DNA of 64,000 nucleotides from Casuarina equisetifolia. Lineage: Eukaryota > Streptophyta > Magnoliopsida > Fagales > Casuarinaceae. Shown one piece after another: positions 45,360 to 59,400 of the stretch. The translations under genes were made by a program, and so were the position numbers. The notes under the pieces were generated by a model. That model made no database searches. It was given only the letters and a program-made list of their open reading frames with translations, and was not told the DNA's origin. Location of the stretch: the NCBI GenBank assembly GCA_028551475.1, contig CM052359.1, positions 23,561,583-23,625,582 on the forward strand, in the 5' to 3' direction. The first letter of the stretch is position 1; every line of letters starts with the position of its first letter.

Positions 45360-48300
45360 CTAGCTCTCTGCAGTTTTAGCATTAGCTTCTGACAGCAACG
45401 GTTCAAGTTCTCCTTTCCGGTAAAGCTTCACTGTATCTGCATCAGAATAAGAAGCAACACTAGATAATCAAATTGTTCCAACCCAGTCTTTTTTGTCTTT
45501 TGCTTGTGTTACCGCAAAGCCATAGATTTTCAAACTCTTGCAAGCAGGAAAAAGATTCAAGTCACCTACAGATTAAAGGGTGATACCATCCACAGGAAAG
45601 AGTCAACAGTTTGGGACCCACTGGGAGATTCTGAATATGGGACTTAAGTGAAGGAAATGTTGGAAGTTCTAAATTTAGAAAAGACAAGAAGGTTTCATGG
45701 AAGATGTAAGATGAGTTTGAGGAATAATTTAGCAAAAGCAGAGGAGAACAGTGCATGTTGAAATTGAACAAACCACAATACCAATTACATGTGTGTCACA
45801 GATATGGATTATACAGCTGTTTAAAGCAGGCAAGACTTAAAGACAATTATTCTTGTTTGTTTTAAGCAACAGCTGTACATTTTTAAGTGGACACGTAGTT
45901 TTCTAAAGACAGGAATTCTTCACCTTCAGTCACCAAACTCTAGTGCCTAACTCAATGTGTAGGTCCCAACCCCCAACCCTGCCAACCTATGCAGAATTTG
46001 ATCCCCACACTTGCTCCCTCCAAAAGGAGAGACACCCCTCAGCTTCATAGACCAATGGTTAAAAGATGATGTAAATGTTGGCTGTAGCCACACCACACAC
46101 TGAGGCAGAGCGTGCTAAAGTGCACTTCATACACCTCTCAACACCATTCAACTCCACGGATCCACCTTTGCACGGCAAATCGCTAAAATTATCTCCCACT
46201 ATATAGGTCTTTGTCCGTGCAGAATAACAAAACTCCTCTTTGGACCACTGTGCTGATGATTGGTTCGAATTTGTACTTCTTGATACATTACAAACCCCAC
46301 AGTCTCCCTCCACTCACTAAATTCACATAATCTAAGACAATTCTCTATAAAATTTTAAAAAACAAAAACATAAAAATAAATAAATAACAAATAAAAAAAA
46401 ATTCTGAGCGTGTTGCTATGTGATGCCCAGTCAAAGGACAATCAAACAGCCAATCGCTTACTGGGGACTGAAAGTAGGGACATCATACCTGTACATCCGC
46501 CAATATGCTTGCCCCCTGGTCAAGGAGAGGAATCAGAATTTTAGCATCTATCTCCAATAAATATCCAAATAGATCAACAGCAAAGAGAAATCCAAAGACA
46601 ATGGGAGCAGAAATTACAACATAAAAAATGCTGGACCCCAGCCAGAGAAAGGAGGGTCGCCATAAGCTGATGGCCAGAGTCAAATTTAGCCATTTGACAC
46701 AGATAGGTCCTTTAAAATTTGGTTTTGAGGCTTGGACTTCGGCATTCTTCAAAAAGTGACTTCGATATTTTATTTTCTCTGTTTTTTTCATCCATATCAA
46801 AAGAGTACTTTAAGTTTGAAGAGGAAGATCCTGGAACCACATATTAGGTCCCATTTTTCCAAGTCCAACTGATGAGTCCATGTTGTTAAAAGATGGTTTT
46901 TATCATGATCTTTCAATTGCCAATTATCAAAAGATCTTGAAAACATCCCACCTATGATAATTCTACATCCTTAGTACATGTTTGATGAATTGTGTAAAGC
47001 ACACGCCATAACATGAACCTTCAGTTAAACTTGCATGATTCAAGAATATGAGCTAGTGAATTATGAAAAGCATACAAAAAAATCCAATGCATTACAAGCA
47101 GAATCAATTCCAATGTTGCTTTTCTGGATTCTCAAATTTTATTACAGGGAGTCCGCCTCTCTTTTCTGCAAACTAATATATTTGAGAGGAATTTTATACC
47201 TTATCCATTTGTGAATATTGACAATTAAAAGTAAACATGTTGGCTTGGTGAAGAAAAACCAGAAGAATAAAACTAGAGACAAGAAGACTAGATCCCTTAG
47301 AAAGCATTCTTCCAAAATTAGGACTTACCAATGAAAACATTTGGTACAGTATGTTGTCCAGTAAGCCTCTCAAGAACCTTCTGCACTTGTGGGCCTTGGG
47401 GACCTGGAGAGGGGAAAAAAGAAAAGAAATTGAATATCACAAGAAGATAATAGAACTGAAAGACAAGCACTGCAAAGAAAAGGAAAATTAGCAAGCTCCA
47501 TTTCATCATAATTCCAATTACATAGAGAATGAATATCGATGGAGTAAATTCTAAACTTTTAGTTTACTTGAGAAAAGCAAATTAAAATTACTTAAACGTG
47601 GCAGTCTTATATTTCCAATAGTTGAATTCCATATATCCCACAAGAAGCAAGATATTAATTGATCTATCAGTGGTGACAAAACCAAAAACAAGGTATTTGG
47701 CATCAAGAAATGCAAATGTCTGCCAATTTAGCACTCACAACACTAGCACCAATGACATGTGAGCCTATTTGTTTCAAAGAAAGCTACATAAGAAAAAACA
47801 TAACAGTAATGGCAAAGAAGGCATACCTACCATGTTTACACCATCCAATGAGGATAGTGAGTGAAAAATCTTCCAGACACACATAATCACGCACTCACAA
47901 GAAGAAAAAAGATGTAATTTTAATCACCAGGAAGGCTCCTACCAATTTAAATTTAGGAAAGAAAATGGGAAGGAAAAGCATTATTCATTTTTCTTGTCTT
48001 CTCAGACCTCCCTACAGAGGGTTATGTATTTCTCTTTCAAATGAAATTTATGCATTTGGTGCTCATATTATTAAATACAAGTCACAGGAAACTGTTTCCC
48101 AGAACAATGCTGTGGTAAAACTATAATCCTATTAATCTCCTTCACACAAACTACAGCGTGCAGCTGCTCAAAGTCATTGCAGTCCTCGGTTGAAATTCTT
48201 GATAAGGAACTTCCAGTATTAGAGACAACTCTTAGAATTGGCCTTTCAATATCTCCTAAAGACGTTCATACTATGCATGCCTTACCAAACTACTAATATA

Positions 48301-49416
48301 TAACCTAACAAACAAAATAGAAGCTTTGGGTTATTGAACAGTAAAGTCAAACTCATTTTGAGAAGATAATCTGCATTAAATCTTCCATACATCATGTTTA
48401 CAAGTTCTTGCTTCCTGGCAAGCTGGAGGAAAATGGGCGGTGTAGAGCCTATCTAGGTCGAAGGATGGTATTGTTCTAACTTATGGACCAAATTTATGAA
48501 AACATCATAAAGACACTTGGACCGAAATGAGCATTCCAGGGGAGAGTTTGAATTGAGAATTACAAGAACTGGTTTCTCTCTTTGTTCTTGCTTCAGAGTC
48601 TACACTCCTGGTTTCCGAATAATGATGATTTTGTTGATTTTCATATATTTTCAGAATTATCTTGTTAGCCGGGAATGATAACTAATACTCGAAAGAACCA
48701 AAAGCCGCCTAATTTGTTTATATCCTGCTCGTTAGGAAAAGAGCTCAATGTTAGATGTCCCATCACCAGTTTCTTCCTATTTTTCAAGTCAATGTTATAT
48801 GCTCCGGATTCTAGAGTTGGTTGACAGGTAGAACAATTTTTTCTGTGGCATTAACCTCCAGTTAAGCGACCCATTTCCAATTTCGCACATACCCAAACAT
48901 ACGTAGTATTCACTTTGAAGAGAGAAACAACACTCACCCAGTTCATCCAATTCAATGACCAATGGCTGCACACCAAGCCTGTTGAACAGCGATTTGACCT
49001 CAGAAGAGTACCTTCAACACGAATTCCAACAAAGACCATTTCAAATTTCCAAAATCCCCCGAACCGAGGACACAAAAATACAAAATTTTGCATCAAACAC
49101 AGCGAGAGAGATGAACGACGAAGATTTGAACTCACGAGCACCAACTTTTGGAGTAAACAACAACTGGGTACTCCGCCACGGTCTTCTTTACGTTCTCCTC
49201 AAGCCGGGACCCGAATGAGGAAGCCATGGCTTGAACGGAGGTGGCTCCGCACCGTCTTGAGCCATTGATGCTCAGGCCTGAACTTAAGCTGGTTTTAAGT
49301 CTCTGATTGTTGTTGACATGAACAAAGCAGAGCGAGGACTTGGTGGCGGGGGACAGAGTACGAGAAGAATTTAGACCGAGAGAAGTGAATCTGGTGAGAT
49401 TTGATGTAACTGCCAT
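45360..49416 (-). CDS. Chloroplast monothiol glutaredoxin, GRXS12 type (5 exons, 177 aa)
   Basis: Exons on the - strand are 49416-49136, 49011-48938, 47403-47329, 46515-46489 and 45436-45360. All junctions are GT..AG and the phases join without a shift (534 bases). The first 65-70 residues are Ser/Thr/Arg-rich, a probable plastid transit peptide. The active site is W-C-S-Y-S, as in Arabidopsis GRXS12; GRXC5 has W-C-S-Y-C. The glutathione-binding T-V-P-N-V-F-I-G-G and G-G-C-T-D-T motifs are present, as is the family block [20 protein letters not shown]. The protein ends [12 protein letters not shown]. It reduces glutathionylated proteins in the stroma. The fourth exon has only 27 bases. The 3' end lies about 445 bases from GST G, convergent with it, at the edge of the duplicated array. 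Confidence 0.93.
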
Positions 49417-52400
49417 TGCCTTTGTGGCCTTGCCTTTCGTCCCTCTGCAACTTTCTTGGAGTTGCTGCTCTTTCCTCGGAGGCTACGGTCTCAACAACAT
49501 TTATCTGCCTTTCTAGTTGGGTTTACTTTTGGTTTGGGCTCCTTCCACCTGGTGTTCACGTGATTCAACTACTCAAACACAATGCTAAGCCTTCAAAACA
49601 AAAGGGTTGGATCGGCCACAATAAAATCAACAAGAAAGTTACCATCCATTAACAATGGTAGAGAGGCCATAATATAAACTATTTGTGCATTAACATGACG
49701 AAAGGAAAGTAGAATGATGATGTATAATGATTATAGAAGAGAAAACGATAAGTTGATAATGGTGACAATAATATCACACCCATGAAAAGAATAGGTCGCA
49801 TCAGTAGAGTAGGGTTTTCAATGAGAATGATGACAATGATGAACTAAAAGTGGAGGTGAGAATGTGACAATAACATGAATAATCCGATGGTGTTGAATAT
49901 GAAATTTTAGAAGAGATAATGAATTTTATTTTTTTGTATCGAACAACAAAGTACATATGGGCCGCCTGAAACTCAGCCTGTTGCTTTAGAATTGGATGAA
50001 CTTGGATTTCAAGAACAAGTTCAAGTAGGCCCAGTTCCCAAAATTTCAATATCTATAAAGAATCGGATTCGCAATTTGTAGAATTATTGTTAGGATCTTT
50101 CTTTCCTGATACTAGTGGGTTGGTCGAATACCAGTTTTTGGTTCCTGTTAGTCTCTTGAATTGAGTAAAGTTCATTCTCTTTTTATTTTTCTTTTTGTTG
50201 ATTGTGGGTCAAAATCAGGGCAATAGTAAAATGGTAATTTACGTGTAGGGATGAACCTTTTTTAACTAAAGTTTTTAGATAACTTGAAAGAAGGCTTGAG
50301 AAAAACATGAAAAAACGTAAGTGTGATTATATCAATTTTAGAAAAACTTAAGTATATGAGTGTATTTCAAAAAAAAAACAAAAAGTATACAACCTAATTG
50401 AGGATGTGATTTGTTACTTCAAATATAAGGTATAATTCTATTTGAATCACATAAAATTTTGGTGTTATTATGCATATGTTTATAGGATAATATCATTATT
50501 CTCCTAATCCCTTTTTGCTTGCATGTCTAGAAAGAGTACTAAATTGAGTCAAGATGTACTATAACTCTATTGTGCTTATGAATAACCACAAATTGGGGTA
50601 GTACTAGAAACTTATCAAAAAAGTTTCATCATTTCACTGGTTTTTGGTTTATAACTCAAGAACTGAAGTTGTAAAACCATCAATTAGATTTCCTGGCTGG
50701 TTTTCAGATTTATGTTTATACTACAAGAGGAGGACATCCTTATTTATAAAGAAAATATCAAATTATGATATGAACAATATAAAACTTGCATTCCTTTTCA
50801 ATATTTGTCATCGGATCATATAGAGCCTATGACGATGAAGGGGATAAAGAGCAAGCTGAAGGCAGCTAGAGATTGTAGTATGGAGGTAAGAAAATCAATG
50901 CATATGAAGTAGAAAGACCATGCTTTTACACCAGAGCCAGGCACTGATCCTTTAAATAATTGATGATACATATCTTACACTGAAAAAATGTGACAAGTGT
51001 GGATTTCGTCAATAATTGTGTAAGTCCTGTCACGGCTAATTAGCAAGAATGCAGACTTGGGCGAAGGTTGGCAAGAAAGGAAGTTGAGTAATACACTTCT
51101 TGAAGATTAATAGGAACTACAGTATAAGTTATTGAAGCTGATGCCGTTCTTAGTGGGCTAATTGGTACGAAATTGAACTTGACATAATCAGCGGCCAATT
51201 GATTAACACTCTAAATCACAATCCTCCCATAAAGCATATACTGAGGATAGCCCTTACAAGTCCACCCATCTGGGCGAGTCGACACAACCATGTGAAGTTC
51301 ATACCGCAACTTGCAGACTACGATGGTTGGGAAAACTGGGGCCTTGTTATGGGCGCCATACCATGTGTTACGCCGCTGTTTTCCACTTGGGAGGTTGAAA
51401 ACATCTAAGTGAAAACACAGACAGGAGGACAGGAACCGCAGATGTTGAATGCAGTCACAGCTTCTGGAATCTAAGTTGATGATTTAAGGTTGTGGCAGGA
51501 AATGAAGGAAATAGATGGGACATTGAGTTAGAAGCCGGAACCCTTTTCAGCGACTTGCATGAGGACACATGTGGGATGTTTCTGGCGTTGTTAGTCAAGG
51601 CAAAGACTAAGAACAAGGCCTTATGACGGCGGTGATTCCATTTAGGAGTCAATGGACAGCGTTCATGGCTTCATCTCTTCTTTTATCCTCGTATTACTGT
51701 AAGTATGTTTTCATCAACAATTTTTAGTTGGTTTAAAGGAAGAGTTGGACCTTATAACACAGAATTAGACCCTCTAGTTTAACAAAACCAATAACTTTAC
51801 TTGCTTATGGTTGCAAGGGGTATTAGTAATTAAAGACCCAATCATCCAAGCTAAAAGCTAATTCAAAATATTAGAAGATTCTTTTTTTATTTAACCTTCA
51901 TGTCAAAAATATGATCTTCTAATGAAGCACACACCCTTTGCATACCAACATCATTGGACTCAAGGTTGTACAAAATAAAATAAAGTCAACCTAGGCTTTG
52001 ATATCATGTAAAAAGATCTAATAATTCAATGAGCTAACTTAAAAGCCAAGTTAAAAGATTGAAAAGTTCTTCTTTGACTTAAGTTTTATCTCAAAAATCT
52101 TATTTTATAATATGATACTCTCATCTTGCACATAGTTAGAATTTCTTACATCACTTATATTCATTATGAAATCCCAGAATTTTTAGACACTTACAAGTGT
52201 TTTTATCTCTAAAATTGATTGATGTGTTTTCGCATAGTGATCAAGTTTTTGTTTTTATCATGCAATCAAGATAAACTAGGTTCTACCAAATTTCTACTAT
52301 TCGATCACACAATTATTGTTGCCTTGTGATATTTCGAAGTTGCTAGTGAACGCGAGTAATTATAAACCTTCACGATCAATCTCAATCTCCATAAATTTTC

Positions 52401-52689
52401 GGGACGAAATGATAAAGAACTTCTTCAAACTTCTTTGAAAGAAGAATCACCAACTATAAGAACGACCATTAATAGAGTTCTCACAAGATGTTTAGATCGG
52501 GACCTCACTATAACATCATCAAATATCGACATCTCGGATTCAGAAAACAAAAATATTTGATCGATTTGAGCATGGCTTGGCTTTTTTACATTGGAATTTC
52601 AGAGGCCCCATGAAGTCATCACCTCTTGAATGATTGGTCTAAGTTTAGGGATATTTTTCTCCATGCTAGAATAGTGTAGAATAAGGCTT
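49417..52689. other. Intergenic DNA, no recognised gene
   Basis: Mostly AT-rich. Open frames (for example 51199-51408) show no family I recognise. Blocks at about 51870-52120 resemble the AT-rich insertion at 31868-32165. Confidence 0.5.
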
Positions 52690-53055
52690 GTGATGCGAAA
52701 TGGATGGTTGGACTTCTCTTTCAATTAAAGCAAAATTTAAATGTTTGACTTCTCATCATGGTTCTTGTGGATGGGAGTTTTTGAAGTCCAGCCAATAGCT
52801 GTGAAGGGCTGCTGAAGGTGGCAATACCCAATTGGATATACATTGTCAGGATAGTTTTGGCAATTCCTGGCTGTAATGGATGGTCGAATTTCTCTGTCAC
52901 TTGAAGAGCAATATTTGAAGGTTTGGTTCGGAGTACTTGAACTTCTGAAAAAGGTAAGAAAGAGCTGTTGCATCTGAAGTTTCACAGTTTCGGAATTCCT
53001 TCTGGAGGTAGCAATTCCATATTGGCTATGCAATCTAAAGCAATCTTGGCACCTG
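52690..53055. repeat. Degenerate tandem duplication of about 175 bp
   Basis: The block starting AAATGGATGGTTGGACTTCTC near 52696 recurs in diverged form near 52875 (AATGGATGGTCGAATTTCTC). Both contain GAAGGTGGCAATACC / GGAGGTAGCAATTCC and a late TTTTGGCA / TCTTGGCA. It is old and not clearly coding. Confidence 0.5.
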
Positions 53056-54683
53056 CCAGATGCTTATCACAAAACAGTTATGATAAAACCTAACCCATGT
53101 GTCAGAACATTAACTTGCTCTGACTGGACCCTTACAACATAGGCAGAAAAAGGGGAGGGAAGGAAAGGAAATCCTCCAACTGTTCTGAAATTTGGCTTCA
53201 GATCTTAAGTAGCCTTGGCTTTAAAATTCCACGGGCTTGAATTCTGGCCATGGTTCGAAAGAAAGGTTCATATCATAAGTAGACAGTCACATTTAAGGTC
53301 CCCTAAAAGGGGCAGGTGTGGCTCAAGTGAGTCATGTCCATGCACACCCGGTTAGGATTTCTTCCAAACGAGAGGAGAGTTGTATCACCAAATCCAATAA
53401 TGATTCTTTTATAATATTACAATGTCTTTATAAGAAAAAAATAAACTTTATAATATAATATCAAAATCTATAATCCAGGTAAAATCATGTTCTGACCTAA
53501 AGTTTAGGTAAAGGATCTCTCTCTTAATATCACTTAAACAAGCTGTATCCTCGATTCACCTGGTTACAAAGGGAGCTCTGGAAAATCTCATTAATTGCAA
53601 CATTTTCCAACATAAGTACTAGCAGTCCCAAGTTCTTGTAACCATGTGCGAGCTTTGAAGACTGAACTGCTACATTTTCATTTGGATTCTTTGTGCCATT
53701 ATCCATGTGCATGGCAACAGAGGCGTTGCAAACATATATGGTGTCGGTCAACCCAAAAAATAATGTAAAAAGGGAACTGATTCATGAAGGAATATGGCTA
53801 TCTTCCAAAGAGTGCCAATGGTAGGTGTAATGGAGCTGGGTTCCATGGGGATGGGGCCTACTCATCTGGCAATAGATGCTTACGGGTAAGTGCCAATCTG
53901 AAACATTGAATCAGTGGGGCTTTGGTTGATGGAGAATCTGGTGTATACGGGAACAAATAATGTTGGTTGGTTTGGTATTCCAAGAGCTGAACAGGTCTCA
54001 AGTTAGGATGATGTACCTCAACTTGCCAGAAAAGGCCACCTTCTTCCCCTCCTCAGACCGAGAGCATCGTTATTTGGTTTGATTCCTCAAGCAAATCATG
54101 TTCCGAACTTGTTTAAGAAGAAAGATGAGGTGGGAAAGGAAAGTTTCTTGTTTAATCTCGAAAATTGATCTCAGAAATGAAAAAGGAAACTGTTTGCCAT
54201 TCACTTGATCATTAAAGATGGTACACAAACTGTAAGAAACTGTAAAAAAGAAGGAAAAAAGCCTCATCATCCTGTGTCCACAAAATGCCCAAACATTTGA
54301 AAAAAACTGGGCCTTGGAGAGGGCTCTGACTGACTCTGACTCTATGCTGTTTGTATATTTATTTTCATGTTTATACAAAAAACATTTTTTTTTTTTTTAT
54401 GTGAAAGAAGGATCTTTCAACCTCCAAGTTAATTTTTGACTTTGGTCGTTAAGACTTCTGATGGAGCATCAGAACTCAAGTTAACTTTGTTTGGCTCATG
54501 CAATCATCTTGAGTTCAGTAACACTTGGTGTGTAAGAAGTGCAAGCAGGATAAGAATCCACTTGAAGGAAAGCTTGCCGAGCTACCCTTTTGATCAAAGC
54601 CTTGAAGTGAAGCGTAGGAAGCTAGCTTTTTGATCAAACCCTTGGACCGTCTGGCACTTGCTGCGGCGGAAAAACTTCCTTGT
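53056..54683. other. Intergenic DNA 3' of the YUCCA gene
   Basis: No gene is recognised. A T-run lies at about 54385-54398. Confidence 0.5.
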
Positions 54684-56171
54684 TTAGAACTGAGAGATCG
54701 ACCGTCTATGGCAGGCGGTGGTCCGCCTCTTTTGCTTTGTTTCCTCTTTCCAGACCTGGCCAATGTCCTGTGCTATTCTCATGGCGTCTGAAGATGCACC
54801 AGAGAGACCTCTCCTTGTGAACCCGACTGCATAGAGTCCAGCCTTTCCTTTCCAACCATTTGGGAATGGAGCCTTTGGGAATCCATTCTTGGAGAAGAAT
54901 TCACCTTCCTGAATATAACAAAAACCAAACCAAGATTACTCCATTTGTACAGAAGAAAAGAGAGACATCATTCAGAGGCATATATTTCTCTGGACAAAAG
55001 AAGAGAAACAGAGCATTTTCTCACCTGAAGCCAAGAAGGAACGTTGCTGCGGTATCCGGTAGCCAGAATAACTGAGTCAATATCGACCTTTTCGCCATTC
55101 ACAAGCTCGACTTGGCCACGTGAAAACTTCTTAATTCCAGGAACCACCTTAATGTCACCGGATCTGATTTTCCCCAATGCACCGATGTCCAAGACAGGAG
55201 TCTTCCCCATAGTGTTTTTGTACTCCAATGGACCAATTTTCGGCCTTCTTAGCCCGTATTTTTCCATGTTCCCCAGCACCAACCACGCCAAAATCAGCAT
55301 CAGCTTGTCAACCAGCCAAAGGGGTAGCCATTTCATCAACAAAACCGCCAATTCGAATGTTGATTTTCCGAGAATTTCTCTTGGCAAGACATGGACCTGT
55401 ATAGCCAAAACAGAACGAACCCGATTAGAATACAAATCCATTAGCAGAATTTCATTGAAGGACTAGTTGTTTCAAGTAGTTTTTTTGGACACTTACAGAG
55501 CTACGGCACACCATGAATGGCGAGGCATTGTGGTTGCTAAGATCAAGTGAAACTTCCATGCCCGAATTTCCACACCCCACAACCAGTACTTTCTTTCCCC
55601 TGAATTTCTCGCCGGACTTGTAGTCACAAGCGTGCATAACGTCGCCGCCAAACCCGGCTAGTCCTTCTATGCCGGGCGTCACACACTCGGCATTCTCGCC
55701 TGTGGCCACAACGAGCCACTTGCAAATGTATTCAGCTTCAGCCCGTGCACCCGAAGCGCTTGTTGAGACGGTCTTGACGCGCCACAGTCCACTTGTCTCA
55801 TCGTACCTCGCCGACTGCACACACTCGTTGAACCGCGGGTTGATCTGGAACTCCTGAGCATACGACTCAAGATAGTCTATGAATTGCTTCTTAGTGGGGT
55901 ACTCCGGGAAGTCTTCAGGGAAAGGTTTCTTAGGAAGCTGACAAAATTGCTTAGGAAGGTGAAGCTTCAGCCTGTCATAGGTGCGCTTTTTCCACAACGA
56001 TGCTATGCAGTCAGCCCTTTCAAGGACTTCAAAGGGCACTCCTTGTTCTCTAAGGCAAGCGGCTGTGGCCAGCCCGGACGGCCCGGCTCCGACTATGACC
56101 GGACCGTTCACCCAAATGCACCGACGGGAGAAGAAATCATCATGATCAACAAGACGGAACACGTTCTCCAT
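54684..56171 (-). CDS. Indole-3-pyruvate monooxygenase (YUCCA), YUC8-like, 3 exons, 423 aa
   Basis: YUCCA enzymes convert indole-3-pyruvate to the auxin indole-3-acetic acid using NADPH, FAD and oxygen. Exons are 56171-55497, 55396-55025 and 54908-54684, all phase 0 with GT..AG introns. FAD site GAGPSG at 28-33, ATGENAE at 156-162, NADPH site GCGNSG at 199-204, and ATGYRSN at 337-343, with FMO-type [12 protein letters not shown] between them. The start ([18 protein letters not shown]) and the H-R-R-S-I-S tail resemble the YUC3/5/7/8/9 clade, and YUC8 is the closest I can recall. Length is normal for the family and no lesion is seen. It stands alone, outside the GST array. Confidence 0.95.
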
Positions 56172-56399
56172 TGTAGAAATTGTATGGGAGAAATGTGTCT
56201 CTGTTTTGGGTTGAACAAAGGGCGTAAAACAGAAAACAGGTTAGGCACTGTCTCAGGTAGCTTCAGGAGGATCAAAGTGACAACTTGAGAGAACGTGAAC
56301 AAGAAACTGCTTGTGTTCTTGAGGTTTGAAACTTTGGAGCTCTGTTAGAGAAGAGAATGTGAGTTTGGTTTGGAGGGAGAGGAGGAGGAGGAGCAGGGG

Positions 56400-56409
56400 T
56401 TTATATAGG
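56400..56409 (-). promoter_or_regulatory. TATA box of the YUCCA gene
   Basis: CCTATATAAA on the - strand, about 230 bases before the ATG, followed by a GA/CT-rich leader. Position and match make it a good core promoter candidate. Confidence 0.65.
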
Positions 56410-59400
56410 AGAACGGCATGAGATGTCATGTGAAGAGGGAATGCAGGAAATTAATGCTCTTCCAGAGTCGAGTCGCAAATCATAGGCTTGTTACTGCGTT
56501 TTGCATTCTTTACAAGATTATTATACTTTGAGCATTATAATATTGGATCTTACTATATAATACCCTTCTTAAAAAAACTCCTCAAGTATTAACACAGAAT
56601 GTGGAGATGTTGATGGGTTTTCTATAGTTTTTTGGCTTTATTCTTGATAGTTTTTGTCCAAATTGGTGAATTTCCAGTGCAAAATTTGATAAAACTGACC
56701 GAAATTGCAAAAGGGTGCTCTCCAAATTCTATGTTTTTTTGTCCAAATTTTGTTAAACAAACAAGAACATAGAACATAGAACAAGAGAAGGAGAATTTGG
56801 GAGCAAGAAAGCGATATGTCATCCTCATCTGATTCTATTGGCCCACAAGGAGTTGTAAGCCTACATCGAGTTGAAAGTATATGAAAAATCAATATCTGGT
56901 ATCGTGAACACGTGTCAACAAGGGGACTGTGCTGACCAGGATGAACCGCAGGTGCCCACGTGGAGTGGACCTACAACACCCACCCCTGCAAGCATTGGGA
57001 TTGCGACTTAGGGAGGGAAGGCTGCTTTTCCGGGCCACAAAGGCCATTCTGCCAACCCGTCTTCTTCGGTTGCATGTTTCGTCCACAAGCTTTCCCAACG
57101 CATTTTAACTCACCTCCACGCTTGCATTCTACCTTACAACTAAGCATACCATGGACTCCATCCCTCCCTCCATTAATTTTCAGCTTAAAAGATAATATCA
57201 TCTACACGAGCAAGCTTTATCGATACCAAGCTTTGTTTCATTTGTAGACCCCTAGACTTGGGACCTCTTTTATCCGAATGTGTTAAAGGCCACACTTAGG
57301 GATTAAAGACACCTAGAAAGCCAAAACTAACTTAGCTAAAACACTAAAGATTTTGTAGAGAGAACGTAAGTGTTTCATTTAATAGTTCGATTAAGTTACA
57401 TTCATATCTCACACCATTTTCCCTAACTAAACAATTTTTGAAAACAACGTATTAATATTTGCGATCCTAACATGCATGGCAGATATGATTTTCTAAAGAA
57501 TGATGAGGTTCGGGACGGTAACTAGGATCTAAGCAGATTCTGCCTAGCAGTAGAATTTAAAGTCATTACTAGGCGTTTATAAGTTTAATGACCCTCTATG
57601 CCTATCCTAGAATATTCCGATGGGCAAAAAGCTTAGCTACTAGGTAACAAGCCGACTGTAGTGATTATAGTTTTCTTTAATAGCATCAAAATAATCCTAA
57701 TGCTAAAGGAAGTGTCCTGGAATCCTCTAGTTTAGTAGGGTTAGAACCTAAAGCCGCATGATTTGTAGTTAACCAATGCTTTGATCCTCGCTAATGATAC
57801 GTGGAAGGTTAAGAAACGATTCCACTTTCGGTATCTTAACGAGAACCCTCCAATGGACACGTGTGGACGGAGATGATCATCCCTGTAATTGATTAACCAC
57901 GAAGGTTTAGAGTTCGTGCGCAGTTACAGGTTTGCAAGTACAGCAGCTTTTGGGATTCATGAAGAGTTTCGAGTTGGAAAAATGATGCCGTCCCCATCAC
58001 CCACTTGGTGCTCTTGAGTGAAGAAATTCTCTGGGGCGGAAGAGGGCGGCATGTGCATGAAACCTTGAATTCCACAAGGGTCTCGCCTTTTCATGAAAAG
58101 ATTGGGAGCTATCAGCTTGGCGTTTCCAGGTTTTTGCATATAAAATGTGCCTTGGAATGAGTAGAACCATCATTCCACCTTTACTCACTTTAAAACCATC
58201 CCTCCAAATGCTGCACACAAAAGGACATGAAAGAGAAACCAGAAAACAATTCTTGGTCATATCCATGCATGATATGATAGGGATATTTGTATTTCCTCGT
58301 TCCAACTTGCCCTGCAATGCTCCACCAGCCAGCTTTCTTCTTTTGGGAAGAAATGGAGTTTTTTTTTTTTTTTCTTCTTCTTTTGTGGCAAGATCCTTGG
58401 GCTTTCCTCGATGCTTTCTGTGGACGGCGGCACTTGCTCGGAAGCAAAGCGCATTGTTTTCGCAGAATATCTTTTGTGAGAGATGCTTAAGTAAACTATG
58501 CAAAAGGTTTCTGTATAATTAGTTTCTGTCACGCGTAAGCAAAAGTTGAAGAAAAGTTGCAATCATTTGAATATCACTGGCTTTCCCATTAAGCCACCGC
58601 TTGCTGGAAGTTCAGTTTCCAAGTTCACTCAGCAGAAAGTTCACGCGGTGGTATCGGGGTATGGGACTGGCGGTGCCACTATCATATTGAAAACAACGAT
58701 AAACATTTTATAATAATGCAAACCTTTCTCTCCTATTGGCTCCTAAGATATCAAACCATTAGTGAGCAAAAAGGCACAGCTTTCAAGTTGAACACCCATT
58801 CCCTTCACCCCTTTGCCAATTTTCTTACTTATCCCTATGCATGCAACCATGCAGTGTAAGAAACCCATTCGTCCACTTCTTTCTCGATAGAAAGAAGTAA
58901 TGGAACTAAAGTTGATATGTAGGTACAGTGCCGGTAGTTTGTATTCACGTTCAAACATGACCTGTTTAGATCCAAGAAATATTTCTTCCTACCCAAAAAG
59001 TAGACAGGGAAGATCCAGAAAATCTGAACGCAAGTTGGTAGAAGTGTTGCACTAGCAAGACCACCGAATTCACGTAGGTCTTAGCTGTTCTACGTTTCGT
59101 TTTCTTCCTTTATGTCAGTCCCGAAGGAGTTGGTGGAGTCTCGTAGCGTTTACACACTTCTTTATGGTCAAACCAAACCAAAGGGAATATAGGGTATTAT
59201 GAGCATTTCTTTTATGGGCTAGAAAAGGAAATACATATGTTAATGGAGTTCTTGATATATTAAAGTTTTGGGTTAGGTTCAACTCATGATTAAGAATGGG
59301 TCCTATAAGATTGCAAGAGTTTCTTTGTAGGGGTCGACCTTTTAGGTTCTCTTTCATACATATATGTATATATTTATATACAAGCTGAAGATGATAGTGA

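Noticed and set aside
51199..51408. Possible RIN4/NOI-like piece (HVKFIPQ...WENWG)
   Set aside because: The core V-P-x-F-G-x-W and Y-T-x-x-F motifs of that family are not present in order, and stops follow directly.
57997..58503. 168-residue open frame on the - strand
   Set aside because: No recognised domain, several overlapping frames of similar length, and a poly-A/T run inside; looks like chance.
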